The notes: a model not told the origin generated them from the sequence alone. Counted from the first letter of the stretch, positions 1 to 11,096 are shown. The stretch is DNA of 64,000 nucleotides from Thalassovita sp. (GCA_017792425.1 CP051233.1:1708402-1772401); one strand, 5' to 3'. Numbers and translations: made by a program.

Positions 1-22
1 GCGATATCTGAAGGAGTTTCCC

Positions 23-814
23 TTGGCCGATTTTCTGACCTATGAACAAGACGGCGCTGTCGTCACCCTGACGATGAATGACCCGGACCGGCGCAATCCT
101 TTGACGGGCAATTCCGCCGTGGCGGAATTTCTGGATGCCGCCGCCCGCATAGAGGCGGACCAGTCCGTGCGGGCCGTGATCCTGACCGGGGCCGGGGCGG
201 CGTTTTCGGCTGGCGGAAACGTCAAGGACATGAAGAAATATCAGGACGACAGTCTGCAACCGCTGCCAATCCGCACGGAATATCGGCAGGGGATTCAACG
301 GCTGACGCTGGCGATCTACAACCTCGAGGTTCCGTTGATCGCCGCCGTGAATGGCTATGCTATCGGGGCAGGCTGTGATCTGGCCTGCATGTGCGACATC
401 CGTATCGCGGGCCAAAGTGCGCGTTTTGCCGAAAGCTTCATCAAGGTGGGGATCATTCCAGGCGATGGCGGGGCGTGGCTGCTGCCGCGCGTAGTGGGTA
501 TGTCCAAGGCGGCTGAAATGGCTTTTACCGGCGATATGCTGGATGCTGAACAGGCGCTGGCCTGTGGTTTGGTCAGCCGGGTCGTGCCCAATGAAAACCT
601 GATGCGCGAAGCCCGTGCGCTGGCGGACAAGATCGCGGCCAATCCGGGGCCTACGCTGCGGCTGACCAAGCGGTTGCTGCGCGAGGGACAGGTGACGCGC
701 CTGGACAGCCTGCTGGAACTTTCTGCCGCGTATCAGGCGCTGGCCCACAAGACCGCCGAACATGCCGAGGCCGTCAACGCCTTCATCGACAAGCGGCCAC
801 GGGATTTTGGTTAG
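23..814 (+). CDS. Enoyl-CoA hydratase/isomerase family protein (crotonase)
   Basis: Crotonase-fold acyl-CoA enzyme of 263 aa, the usual length. The oxyanion-hole segments are FSAGGN (61-66) and GYAIGAGCDLACMCD (111-125). The two glutamates of classical enoyl-CoA hydratase are not present: by my alignment they correspond to D119 and F139, so a plain hydratase reaction is uncertain and isomerase or other crotonase chemistry is possible. The start is TTG, chosen because AAGGAG lies 6 nt upstream and no ATG fits. An in-frame TGA at 9-11 just before this ribosome site may be the end of a preceding gene. It converges on a thiolase with a 2-nt gap, and a second crotonase follows, which suggests a fatty or aromatic acyl-CoA degradation group. 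Substrate not predictable. Confidence 0.85.
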   Translation: MADFLTYEQDGAVVTLTMNDPDRRNPLTGNSAVAEFLDAAARIEADQSVRAVILTGAGAAFSAGGNVKDMKKYQDDSLQPLPIRTEYRQGIQRLTLAIYNLEVPLIAAVNGYAIGAGCDLACMCDIRIAGQSARFAESFIKVGIIPGDGGAWLLPRVVGMSKAAEMAFTGDMLDAEQALACGLVSRVVPNENLMREARALADKIAANPGPTLRLTKRLLREGQVTRLDSLLELSAAYQALAHKTAEHAEAVNAFIDKRPRDFG

Positions 815-816
815 GA

Positions 817-2028
817 TCAATTGACGCGTTCGAACAATGCGGCCAATCCTTGGCCGCCGCCGATGCACATGGTTTCCAGCCCAAAGCCCGCCTCGCGCCG
901 CTGCATTTCATTCAGCAGGGTTGCCAGGATGCGCCCGCCCGTAGCGCCGACCGGATGGCCCATCGAAATGCCGGACCCGTGCACATTCATTCGCTGAAAA
1001 TCCCCGGGTCCGAAACGCCATTCGCGGGTGCAGGCCAGAACCTGAGCGGCAAAGGCTTCGTTCAACTCGATCAGGTCGATGTCTTTCAGCGTCAGCCCGG
1101 TCTGCGCCAGTACCTTGGCGGTGGCAGGTACGGGGCCGATCCCCATATGCGACGGCGCGACGCCCGCGATCGCCCAGGCGCGCAGGCTGGCCAGTGGGGT
1201 CAGCCCCAGTTGCTGTGCCTTGTCCCGAGTGGTGACGATGCAGGCCGAAGCCCCATCGTTTTGCCCGCTGGTGTTGCCCGCGGTCACGGTAGAATCCGGG
1301 TCCACCCCCACGCGGATTGGCTTCAGTGCCGACAGGCTGTCAAGGTTCGCGTCGGCGCGGGGATGTTCATCGGCGCTGACCACGGTGTCCCCTTTGCGCG
1401 AACGAACGGTTATGGGGATGATCTCTTTGCCAAACGTGCCCTTGGCTTGCGCGGCAACGGCGCGGCGGTGGGATTCCACGGCCAGTTCATCCTGTTCCAG
1501 ACGCGATATGCCATAGTCCCGACGCAGATTTTCTGCTGTTTCCAGCATGCCGCCCGGCACGGGATAGTGCACGCCGCCCGCAGTGACGCGGCCACGTGAC
1601 AGCGCATCCTCGAACCGCATGGAATTCCCTTTGACCCCGCGCCGATAGCTGGTGGCGTAGAACGGGGCGTTGGACATGGATTCAGTCCCGCCCGCGAGAA
1701 CCAGCGTCGACGCGCCTGTGGCCACCTGCATCACCGCGTTGATCACCGCCTGCAAGCCAGACCCGCAACGGCGATCTATCTGGTAACCGCCCACCTCGAT
1801 CGGCAGCCCAGCATCCAGCGCCACGACACGGCCAAGGGCGGGGGCGTCCATCGTCGGATAGCACTGGGCAAAGATCACGTCGTCTACAGCCGCGCCGGGC
1901 AGTCCGGTCCGCTGGATCAGCCCGCGCAGCAACTGCGCCGCCAGTTCATGCGCCTGCAATTCCTTGAACTGGCCTCCGAACCGCCCGACAGGTGTCCGGT
2001 ATGGCGCGCAGATGACAACGTCCTTCAT
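817..2028 (-). CDS. Acetyl-CoA acyltransferase (thiolase)
   Basis: Thiolase of 403 aa that cleaves 3-ketoacyl-CoA with CoA to acetyl-CoA and a shortened acyl-CoA, the last step of beta-oxidation. The nucleophilic cysteine is C88 in DRRCGSG. The C-terminal catalytic motifs NEAFAAQ, GHPVGATGGR and CIGGGQG are intact. The ATG at 2028 is preceded on its strand by an AGAGAGG ribosome site. It lies tail to tail with one crotonase and 54 bp downstream of another on the same strand, consistent with a small degradation cluster. Degradative (FadA/PcaF-like) rather than biosynthetic use is inferred from these neighbours only. Confidence 0.92.
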   Translation of the reverse strand: MKDVVICAPYRTPVGRFGGQFKELQAHELAAQLLRGLIQRTGLPGAAVDDVIFAQCYPTMDAPALGRVVALDAGLPIEVGGYQIDRRCGSGLQAVINAVMQVATGASTLVLAGGTESMSNAPFYATSYRRGVKGNSMRFEDALSRGRVTAGGVHYPVPGGMLETAENLRRDYGISRLEQDELAVESHRRAVAAQAKGTFGKEIIPITVRSRKGDTVVSADEHPRADANLDSLSALKPIRVGVDPDSTVTAGNTSGQNDGASACIVTTRDKAQQLGLTPLASLRAWAIAGVAPSHMGIGPVPATAKVLAQTGLTLKDIDLIELNEAFAAQVLACTREWRFGPGDFQRMNVHGSGISMGHPVGATGGRILATLLNEMQRREAGFGLETMCIGGGQGLAALFERVN

Positions 2029-2082
2029 GGTTACCTCTCTGTTAGTCAGATGCGCCGGGCGAAGGGCGCTTTTCCAGGTCCG

Positions 2083-2883
2083 TTAGCGGCCCTTGAACTC
2101 CGGGGCGCGTTTTTCAAAGAATGCCGCGTATCCTTCGGCAAAGTCCTCTGACGTGTAAAGGATCGCCTGGGCGTCGCGTTCCGCCGACAGGAATTCAGGC
2201 AAGGGCAGCGGCATGCGTGCCAGCATTTGCTTGGTGAACGCGTTGGTCAGAGGCGCGCCACGCGCGATGTCCCGCGCCAGCAGCAGGGCTTTTTCCAGTG
2301 CCGTCCCGGTGTCCACGACCTCTTCGGCCAGGCCCCAGTCGGCGGCCTGTTCGGCAGAGATGACCCGCCCGGTAAAGGCCATCCATTTCGTCCGCCCCAT
2401 CCCGATCCGTTGGGGCAGGGTGTATAGCGACGCCAGATCCGGCATCAGGCCCAGCTTGCCGAAGGGCGCAGAGTATTTAGCGTCTCGCGCGCTGACCACG
2501 ATGTCGCAGGCCGCAGCCAGCGACAGGCCCGCGCCGACGCACCAGCCCTCGACCGCGGCAAGAATGGGTTTCGGGCAATCAATGATCGTACGCATCAGGT
2601 CGGTGGCGTTCTGCATCCGCGCACGTCCGGCCACCGAGGTAATCCCCTTCATGGTCGAAATATCGCCACCCGCGCTGAAACAGCCCTGAACACCGGCGAT
2701 GACGATCACGCGGGTATCCTCGTCCGCGATGGCGACGCGCAGTTCTTCGTGCAGGACGGCGCGCAGTTCCGGCGACAGCGCATTGCGTTTTCCGGGCAGG
2801 TTCAGCCAGATCAGGCAGGTCGCGCCGGTCTTATGCGCCACGCACAGCGCATCGCTCTCTTTGGGTTCTGCTGGCAAGGTCAT
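2083..2883 (-). CDS. Enoyl-CoA hydratase/isomerase family protein (crotonase)
   Basis: Second crotonase, 266 aa. CFSAGGD (68-74) and GAGLSLAAACD (117-127) form the oxyanion hole. The residues aligned with the two hydratase glutamates are S121 and F141, while an MPD motif (147-149) places an aspartate where PaaG-type and dienoyl-CoA isomerases carry theirs, so isomerase activity is at least as likely as hydration. Start chosen at MTLPAEP because GGAGG sits 5 nt upstream; an in-frame ATG eight codons earlier lacks a site. Probably co-transcribed with the thiolase downstream (54-bp gap). Confidence 0.85.
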   Translation of the reverse strand: MTLPAEPKESDALCVAHKTGATCLIWLNLPGKRNALSPELRAVLHEELRVAIADEDTRVIVIAGVQGCFSAGGDISTMKGITSVAGRARMQNATDLMRTIIDCPKPILAAVEGWCVGAGLSLAAACDIVVSARDAKYSAPFGKLGLMPDLASLYTLPQRIGMGRTKWMAFTGRVISAEQAADWGLAEEVVDTGTALEKALLLARDIARGAPLTNAFTKQMLARMPLPLPEFLSAERDAQAILYTSEDFAEGYAAFFEKRAPEFKGR

Positions 2884-3009
2884 GGCGTCCTCCGGGAAAA
2901 TTCGCATGCGTATTTTCTTTACGAATATGCTGCAGGTTGCAAGCGCATCCGGCTAGGCGGACCGCACAGGGGGTGTTAGTCTGGCACGGAGGCAACAAGG
3001 AAGACAGGC

Positions 3010-3897
3010 ATGAAACTGGCGTTCGTCACGATGGTCTGGCGCGACTATTGGCTGCTGGAAAAGTGGGTCAGCCACAATTCGCAATATGTGGATAAGCGCA
3101 GCCTGTACGTGTTGAACCACGGGGGCGATCCGAAGATCGACGCAATCGCAACCGGCTGCAACGTCATCCATGTCCCACGCGAAGAATTGACGATTGACCT
3201 GGACCGTCGCCGCTGGGATCTGTTGGGCGGGGTGACAAACGGGCTGCTGGCGTTCCATGACCGCGTGATCTGCACGGATGTGGATGAACTGATCGTCTAT
3301 ACCGGCAAGGGGTCGCTTCAGGATCATCTGGCAGCCAGCGCGGTCGAGACCGTTGCCGTGTCGCCCGTTGGGCTGAACCTGATTCCTTCCGAAGGTGAGG
3401 CGGACCTGACAAAGGGTGTATTGAACGCGCATCCACAGGCCATCCTGTCGGCGAAATACACCAAGCCCTGCATCGTAAAATCGCGCGTCGTTTATACGAT
3501 CGGCGGGCATGGGTTGGTGCGCGGGCGTTTCACCATCGACCCGGAACTGCTGCTGTTCCATCTGCACTATGTCACCCCGGACTATGCGCAGCGCATGGCC
3601 GAAAGGCAGGACATCGTGGCCCAGTCCGTCGCCCATAACGAGGCGTCCGGCACACCCGCCAATGTCGGCAAACGGTTCTGGATCAACTGGTCCGACCCGG
3701 CGATGATCCGCGAGAAGGAGTTCGCCCACTTCGCCCGCGCCGCCGAGGTGGCTGTCGAGGACGGGTTTGAAGAATGCGCGCGCATTCTGAACGGCGCCAT
3801 TAAATCGGAGGGCAAAAAGGTTGTCGTTGATCACGCGATTATGGCCAAGGCGCCGCGCCGCGTGACAATCCCCCCGGCGCTGCGGACCTACCTGTAG
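3010..3897 (+). CDS. Glycosyltransferase family 2-like protein
   Basis: Protein of 295 aa resembling the putative glycosyltransferases common in Rhodobacterales. It begins with a Rossmann-like strand (KLAFVTMVWRDYWLLEKW) and contains a DxD-type metal and sugar-nucleotide site, DVDE, at residues 90-93. There is no signal peptide or membrane segment, so it is probably cytosolic or peripheral. AGGAAG lies upstream of the ATG. Both neighbours are metabolic and unrelated, so neither donor nor acceptor can be inferred; exopolysaccharide or lipid decoration is only a guess. Confidence 0.7.
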   Translation: MKLAFVTMVWRDYWLLEKWVSHNSQYVDKRSLYVLNHGGDPKIDAIATGCNVIHVPREELTIDLDRRRWDLLGGVTNGLLAFHDRVICTDVDELIVYTGKGSLQDHLAASAVETVAVSPVGLNLIPSEGEADLTKGVLNAHPQAILSAKYTKPCIVKSRVVYTIGGHGLVRGRFTIDPELLLFHLHYVTPDYAQRMAERQDIVAQSVAHNEASGTPANVGKRFWINWSDPAMIREKEFAHFARAAEVAVEDGFEECARILNGAIKSEGKKVVVDHAIMAKAPRRVTIPPALRTYL

Positions 3898-4264
3898 GGC
3901 GACTCGCGTCACGTCCGGGGGATATTGCGCGGCATGCAGTTGTATACCGTGACGTTTTGTCCTGTCATACCTTTGTTCAATCGACAGCGCCGAATTGCTT
4001 CGTGACACGCGCCGCCGCCGGGATTTGGCCAGAGTCGGTTTTCACATTTTCGTGTTGTTTTCAAATTGGTTACGTCGCGTCATTACAAAAAATTTACAAC
4101 ACATTCAAAATTCGTGACAGAGATTTACAAATAAATGCAGCCTTTTCGCATACTTATTTCTTTGTTTTCATTTTTCACTATGATTGCGACGGAGCGCGGA
4201 TAACACAATTTTTTGCCAGCTTCGGCTGGTCCCGTTTTCAAAGACCCGAGGGAGGAACCTTGCT
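3898..4264 (+). promoter_or_regulatory. AT-rich upstream region of the acs operon with phased TTACAA repeats
   Basis: This 367-bp non-coding stretch is markedly AT-rich from about 4060 to 4200, unlike its surroundings. Three copies of TTACAA start at 4083, 4094 and 4125, that is 11 and 42 bp apart from the first, so all on one face of the helix. A TATGAT at 4179-4184 is a possible -10 box without a good -35 box, which would fit an activator-dependent promoter. A strong ribosome site (GAGGGAGGA) precedes the GTG start of acs. The regulator is unknown. Confidence 0.5.
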
Positions 4265-6229
<1,965 letters not shown>

Positions 6230-6235
6230 GGCACC

Positions 6236-6919
6236 GTGACAACGTCCGTGACCGTGACCCCCGCCGTCCTGATCCTTCTTGGCCCTCCGGGCGCCGGGAA
6301 GGGTACCCAGGCCCGCATGCTGGAAGAGAAGTTCGGCCTTGTGCAGCTGTCCACCGGTGACCTGCTGCGTGCAGCCGTCGCCGCTGGCACCGACGCCGGG
6401 AAGGCAGCCAAAGCCGTGATGGAAGCCGGTGACCTGGTTAGCGATGACATCGTTATCGCCATCCTGCGCGACCGTCTGGTTGAACCGGATTGCGCCAAGG
6501 GCGTGATCCTGGATGGATTCCCGCGCACCACCGTGCAGGCGCAGGCGCTGGACAATCTGCTGGCTGAAAGCGGCCAGAAGATCAACGCCGCCGTCAGCCT
6601 GGAGGTGGACGACGCCGCGATGGTGACCCGGATTTCCGGGCGCTACACCTGTGGCACATGCGGCGAAGGCTATCACGACAGCTTTAAGAAACCCGCGAAA
6701 GAAGGCACCTGCGACAAGTGCGGCGGCACCGAGATGAAGCGCCGTGCTGATGACAACGCTGAAACGGTGGCCAGCCGTCTGGAGGCATATCACGCGCAAA
6801 CCGCGCCGCTGATCGCCTATTACCGCGACAAAGGAGTTTTGCAGAACATCGACGCCATGGGCGACATAGATGCGATTGCAAAAGGGCTCGCAGGCATCGT
6901 TTCGAACGCGATGTCGTGA
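6236..6919 (+). CDS. adk: Adenylate kinase, zinc-lid type
   Basis: Converts AMP plus ATP to two ADP; 227 aa. P-loop GPPGAGKGT at 16-24, and a lid domain with four cysteines (C139, C142, C159, C162) arranged as a zinc site. It starts with GTG only 6 nt after acs, so translation is probably coupled. This is logical because Acs makes AMP. Most bacteria keep adk near secY in the ribosomal protein operon; whether this is the only adk of the genome cannot be seen here. Confidence 0.95.
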   Translation: MTTSVTVTPAVLILLGPPGAGKGTQARMLEEKFGLVQLSTGDLLRAAVAAGTDAGKAAKAVMEAGDLVSDDIVIAILRDRLVEPDCAKGVILDGFPRTTVQAQALDNLLAESGQKINAAVSLEVDDAAMVTRISGRYTCGTCGEGYHDSFKKPAKEGTCDKCGGTEMKRRADDNAETVASRLEAYHAQTAPLIAYYRDKGVLQNIDAMGDIDAIAKGLAGIVSNAMS

Positions 6920-6927
6920 GTAGCAAC

Positions 6928-6959
6928 ACCCCGCCGCCTCTCATCACATCCGGCGGGGT
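6928..6959 (+). other. Intercistronic hairpin between adk and DUF4212 gene
   Basis: A perfect 9-bp stem (ACCCCGCCG at 6928-6936 with CGGCGGGGT at 6951-6959) and a 14-nt loop lies directly in front of the GGAGGAAGAGGAGG ribosome site of the next gene. There is no T run, so mRNA processing or stability control is more likely than termination. Confidence 0.45.
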
Positions 6960-6985
6960 ACAGGAGGAAGAGGAGGACCCGCAGT

Positions 6986-7258
6986 ATGGCGGATCAAAAC
7001 ACTACAAGTGCGTCCGACAAGGCCTATTGGTCTGCGAACGTGCGTATCATTCTCGTGAGCCTTGTGATCTGGGCTCTCGTGTCTTTCGGGTTTGGTATCG
7101 TCCTGCGCCCGATGCTGTCCGGCATCGCTGTCGGCGGCACCGATCTTGGGTTCTGGTTTGCGCAGCAAGGCAGCATCCTGGTGTTCCTGGCGCTGATCTT
7201 TTTCTACGCTTGGCGCATGAATAACCTCGACCGTGAATACGGCGTGGAAGAGGAGTAA
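6986..7258 (+). CDS. DUF4212 small subunit of sodium:solute symporter
   Basis: Membrane protein of 90 aa with two predicted transmembrane segments (about 20-42 and 57-75) and a charged C-terminus ending in EYGVEEE. It matches the short DUF4212 partner nearly always encoded before VC_2705-type sodium:solute symporters. Only 5 nt separate it from the transporter gene, so the two are translated together and presumably form one transport complex. The exact role of the small subunit is not established. Confidence 0.9.
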   Translation: MADQNTTSASDKAYWSANVRIILVSLVIWALVSFGFGIVLRPMLSGIAVGGTDLGFWFAQQGSILVFLALIFFYAWRMNNLDREYGVEEE

Positions 7259-7263
7259 TCACT

Positions 7264-9048
7264 GTGGATCAGTTTACTATCAACCTGATTTTCGTGGGTG
7301 CTTCGTTCGCCCTGTATATCGGCATCGCAATCTGGGCCCGCGCCGGATCGACTTCGGAATTCTATGCCGCTGGTCGTGGCGTTCACCCCGTTACCAACGG
7401 TATGGCGACTGCCGCTGACTGGATGTCGGCTGCATCGTTCATCTCGATGGCCGGTCTGATCGCCTTTGTCGGTTATGACAACTCGTCGTTCCTGATGGGC
7501 TGGACCGGTGGCTATGTGCTGCTGGCCCTGCTGCTGGCACCGTACCTGCGCAAGTTCGGCAAGTTCACCGTGTCCGAATTCATCGGTGACCGCTTCTATA
7601 GCCCGACCGCGCGCCTGGTGGCCGTGATCTGTCTGATCGTCGCTTCGGTGACCTACGTGATCGGTCAGATGACCGGTGTTGGTGTTGCATTCGGCCGCTT
7701 CCTGGAAGTGTCGAACACCGCAGGCCTGCTGATTGGCGCCGTCGTCGTGTTCGCTTATGCCGTGTTCGGCGGCATGAAGGGTGTGACCTATACCCAGGTC
7801 GCGCAGTACTGCGTTCTGATCCTGGCCTACACCATTCCGGCCGTATTCATCTCGCTGCAACTGACGGGCAACCCGATCCCGGCCTTGGGTCTGTTCGGCG
7901 ACCACGTCGCTTCGGGTGAACCGCTGTTGCAGAAGCTGGACGCGATCCTGAAGGAACTGGGCTTTGCCGAGTATACCACCCACAATGGTGACACCGTCAA
8001 CATGGTCCTGTTCACCCTGTCGCTGATGATCGGTACCGCTGGCCTGCCGCACGTTATCATGCGGTTCTTCACCGTGCCGCGCGTGGCTGACGCCCGTTGG
8101 TCGGCAGGTTGGGCGCTGGTGTTCATCGCTCTGCTGTACCTGACCGCCCCGGCTGTTGGTGCAATGGCGCGTCTGAACATCACCGACATGTTCTGGCCGA
8201 ACGGCACCCAGGGCGAGGCTGTCTCTCTCGAGCAGATCGAGAACGACCCGCGCTATGACTGGATGGCCAACTGGCAGAAAACCGGTCTGTTGGGCTGGGA
8301 AGACAAGAACGGCGACGGCAAGATCCAGTATTACAACGACAAGAGCGCCGACCTTCAGGCGATTGCCGCTGAAAAGGGCTGGAAAGGCAACGAACTGACC
8401 AACTTCAACCGGGACATCCTGGTTCTGGCCAACCCCGAAATCGCCAACCTGCCGGGTTGGGTGATCGGTCTGGTTGCCGCCGGTGGTCTGGCTGCTGCAC
8501 TGTCGACGGCTGCTGGCCTGCTGCTGGCAATCTCGTCCGCCGTGTCGCACGACCTGATCAAGGGCGCCATCAACCCGAACATCTCGGAAAAGAGCGAACT
8601 GCTGTCGGCACGTATCGCGATGGCTGTCTCGATCGCGGTCGCAACCTACCTGGGTCTGAACCCTCCGGGCTTCGCGGCGCAAACCGTGGCCTTGGCGTTC
8701 GGTCTGGCGGCTGCCTCGATCTTCCCGGCGCTGATGATGGGGATCTTCTCGACCAAGATCAACAACAAGGGCGCCGTGGCTGGCATGGTCGCCGGCTTGG
8801 TCGTGACCTTGGTCTACATCTTCCTGCACAAGGGCTGGTTCTTCATCCCGGATACCAACAGCTTCAGCGATGCTGATCCGCTGCTGGGGACAGTGAAGTC
8901 CACCTCGTTCGGTGCTATCGGCGCGCTGGTCAACTTCGTGGTTGCCTATGTCGTCGCCAGCATGACCGAGGAAACCCCGCAAGAGATCAAGGATCTGGTG
9001 GAAAGCGTCCGCGTGCCGCGCGGTGCCGGTGCCGCCCAGGATCACTAA
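7264..9048 (+). CDS. Sodium:solute symporter, VC_2705 family (acetate/monocarboxylate type)
   Basis: Large inner-membrane transporter, 594 aa, with the many hydrophobic helices of the sodium:solute symporter family. The ADWMSAASFISMAG segment (about 54-67) is typical of ActP-like members. Linked to acs and adk, so import of acetate or another short monocarboxylate is the likely role. A hydrophilic loop contains an EF-hand-like sequence from D347 to N358 (DKNGDGKIQYYN), unusual for this family as far as I know, although position 12 is N rather than E/D. Codon use looks strongly biased (CTG, GGT, ACC), suggesting high expression. An intrinsic terminator follows. Confidence 0.93.
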   Translation: MDQFTINLIFVGASFALYIGIAIWARAGSTSEFYAAGRGVHPVTNGMATAADWMSAASFISMAGLIAFVGYDNSSFLMGWTGGYVLLALLLAPYLRKFGKFTVSEFIGDRFYSPTARLVAVICLIVASVTYVIGQMTGVGVAFGRFLEVSNTAGLLIGAVVVFAYAVFGGMKGVTYTQVAQYCVLILAYTIPAVFISLQLTGNPIPALGLFGDHVASGEPLLQKLDAILKELGFAEYTTHNGDTVNMVLFTLSLMIGTAGLPHVIMRFFTVPRVADARWSAGWALVFIALLYLTAPAVGAMARLNITDMFWPNGTQGEAVSLEQIENDPRYDWMANWQKTGLLGWEDKNGDGKIQYYNDKSADLQAIAAEKGWKGNELTNFNRDILVLANPEIANLPGWVIGLVAAGGLAAALSTAAGLLLAISSAVSHDLIKGAINPNISEKSELLSARIAMAVSIAVATYLGLNPPGFAAQTVALAFGLAAASIFPALMMGIFSTKINNKGAVAGMVAGLVVTLVYIFLHKGWFFIPDTNSFSDADPLLGTVKSTSFGAIGALVNFVVAYVVASMTEETPQEIKDLVESVRVPRGAGAAQDH

Positions 9049-9056
9049 GATCATGG

Positions 9057-9090
9057 GGCAGGGGCGCACATGACCTGTCGCGCCCCTGCC
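9057..9090 (+). other. GC-rich hairpin after the symporter gene
   Basis: An 11-bp perfect stem (9057-9067 with 9080-9090) directly after the stop codon and just before the intrinsic terminator. Probably protects the 3' end of the transcript. Confidence 0.5.
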
Positions 9091-9099
9091 ATGAACACG

Positions 9100-9136
9100 A
9101 TCCCGCCCGGGGCCAATTCGGGCGGGATTATTTTTT
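9100..9136 (+). terminator. Intrinsic terminator of the acs-adk-symporter operon
   Basis: A 10-bp stem (ATCCCGCCCG with CGGGCGGGAT), 9-nt loop and a following run TTATTTTTT. Confidence 0.85.
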
Positions 9137-9241
9137 CCCGACAGCGGCCATCCTTTTCGGGAAATACTGAGATGGATCAAGTCGAGGCCGCCCAAGGTCA
9201 GCGTATTGTCCGGGCGATCACGAACCCCACAGGAGTCCAAG

Positions 9242-11065
9242 ATGCCTTCGCGCCTTCCTGACCTCGTCCGTTTCCTGACGTCGGTCCATCCCTACGACTC
9301 GTTGACCCCGGATGCGCTGGATGACCTGTCGGCGCGGATGCAGATGAAAGAGATCGCAGCCGGTCAGCCGGTCTATGCCCACGGGGACAGGCTGCAAGGG
9401 CTGTACCTGATCTATCATGGCCAGATCGAAGTACGCGACGAAAACGATGTGCTGGTGTCATTGCTGGGTGTGCGGAACACTTTTGGCGAACGTGGCCTGA
9501 CGCGCGATGGATTGGCTGTCACCAGCGCCCGCGCCGTCGAGGATACCGTTCTGCTGCTGCTGCCCGCCAAGGACTTTGCACAGCTTCTGGCAGAGCATGA
9601 GCCTGCGCGCCGTTTCTTCGACCGCTCTCGCAACATCAGGCCGCGTGCGAATGACTTGGCCACCAGCAAGGTCGATACGCTGATGGCCCGCAACCCGATG
9701 ACCTGCCCGCCGGAAACCACCGTGCAAGAGGCGGCGCGGTTGATGCGGGACAAGCGGATATCCTCGCTTTGCGTGCTGGAAGGCGACGCTTTGACTGGTA
9801 TTCTGACCGTGCGCGACCTGTCCGGCAAGGCGCTGGCCGAGGCGCTGCCACTGACCACCCCGATCAGCCAGATCATGGCCCGCGATCCCTTGACGCTGTC
9901 GTCCGGCGCCATCGGGTCTGATGTGCTGCATGCAATGATGGAACACCGGATCGGCCATATCCCGATCAGTGAAAACGGGCGATTGGTGGGGATCGTCACC
10001 CAGACAGATCTGACCCGGTTCCAGGCTGTTTCGTCGGCTGAACTGGTGTCCGAGATCGCCCATGCCAACACGGCTGCGGAAATGGCCACCGTGACAGCAC
10101 GCATACCGCAACTGCTGGTGCAACTGGTGGCCGCGGGCAACCGACACGAGGTGGTCACCCGCCTGATCACGGATGTTGCCGACACCGCCACCCGCCGCCT
10201 GCTGGCGCTGGCAGAGGCCAAGCTGGGCAAACCGCCGGTACCTTACCTGTGGCTGGCCTGCGGCTCGCAGGGGCGGCAGGAACAGACCGGTGTCAGCGAT
10301 CAGGACAACTGCCTCTTCCTGGATGACGCCGTCACCAAGGACGACATGCCGTACTTTACCGAATTGGCCAGGTTTGTCTGCGACGGGCTGAATGAATGCG
10401 GCTATGTCTATTGCCCCGGTGACATGATGGCATCCAACCCGAAATGGTGCCAGCCGGTGCGAGTCTGGAAGGACTATTTCGAAGGCTGGATACGCAAGCC
10501 CGACCCGATGGCGCAGATGCTGGCCAGCGTCATGTTCGATCTGCGTCCGATCGGCGGCAGCCGAGGCCTGTTCCAGGATCTGCAGGAAAACACCCTGAAA
10601 GCCGCCAGCGCCAATTCCATTTTCGTGGCGCACATGATCTCGAACTCGCTGAAACATACGCCGCCGTTGGGATTGTTGCGCGGTTTCGCGACGATCCGTT
10701 CGGGCGAGCATAAGAACACCTTGGATATGAAACACAACGGCGTCGTGCCGATTGTCGATCTGGGGCGCGTCTATGCCTTGCAGGGCCGGCTGACGGCAGT
10801 GAACACGCGCGCACGGCTGGAACAGGCGGGAACGTCCGGTGTGCTCAGTGCGTCCGGCGTGCGGGATTTGCTGGACGCCTATGACCTGATCGCCGAAACC
10901 CGGCTGGCGCACCAGGCGGAACAGGTGAAACGGGGGGATGCCCCCGACAACTACATGGAGCTGGCCGAACTATCGGATTTTGAGCGCAGCCACCTGCGCA
11001 ACGCCTTCGTGGTGGTAAAGACGCTGCAATCGGCCGTCGGGCATGGGAAAGGAGCCATCGGCTAG
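9242..11065 (+). CDS. cNMP-binding/CBS/DUF294 nucleotidyltransferase-like protein
   Basis: Soluble regulatory protein of 607 aa. A cyclic-nucleotide-binding-like domain (about 15-120) is followed by two CBS motifs (about 145-265) and a GlnD-like nucleotidyltransferase core (GSQGRQE 341-347 and DQD 353-355) with the DUF294 C-terminal part. The start is the ATG with AGGAG 6 nt upstream. Genes of this type commonly sit beside VC_2705-type symporters and a DnaQ-like exonuclease in proteobacteria. CBS domains usually sense adenine nucleotides, which would suit a cluster that generates AMP. Whether it transfers nucleotides to a protein partner is unproven. Confidence 0.85.
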   Translation: MPSRLPDLVRFLTSVHPYDSLTPDALDDLSARMQMKEIAAGQPVYAHGDRLQGLYLIYHGQIEVRDENDVLVSLLGVRNTFGERGLTRDGLAVTSARAVEDTVLLLLPAKDFAQLLAEHEPARRFFDRSRNIRPRANDLATSKVDTLMARNPMTCPPETTVQEAARLMRDKRISSLCVLEGDALTGILTVRDLSGKALAEALPLTTPISQIMARDPLTLSSGAIGSDVLHAMMEHRIGHIPISENGRLVGIVTQTDLTRFQAVSSAELVSEIAHANTAAEMATVTARIPQLLVQLVAAGNRHEVVTRLITDVADTATRRLLALAEAKLGKPPVPYLWLACGSQGRQEQTGVSDQDNCLFLDDAVTKDDMPYFTELARFVCDGLNECGYVYCPGDMMASNPKWCQPVRVWKDYFEGWIRKPDPMAQMLASVMFDLRPIGGSRGLFQDLQENTLKAASANSIFVAHMISNSLKHTPPLGLLRGFATIRSGEHKNTLDMKHNGVVPIVDLGRVYALQGRLTAVNTRARLEQAGTSGVLSASGVRDLLDAYDLIAETRLAHQAEQVKRGDAPDNYMELAELSDFERSHLRNAFVVVKTLQSAVGHGKGAIG

Positions 11066-11096
11066 CCAGACGCTGGCCGAGGCAGGGAGGAAAATC

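Noticed and set aside
7204..9240. Open frame of 678 codons opposite the symporter
   Set aside because: Antisense shadow of a highly codon-biased gene; Gln/His/Arg-rich and no domain.
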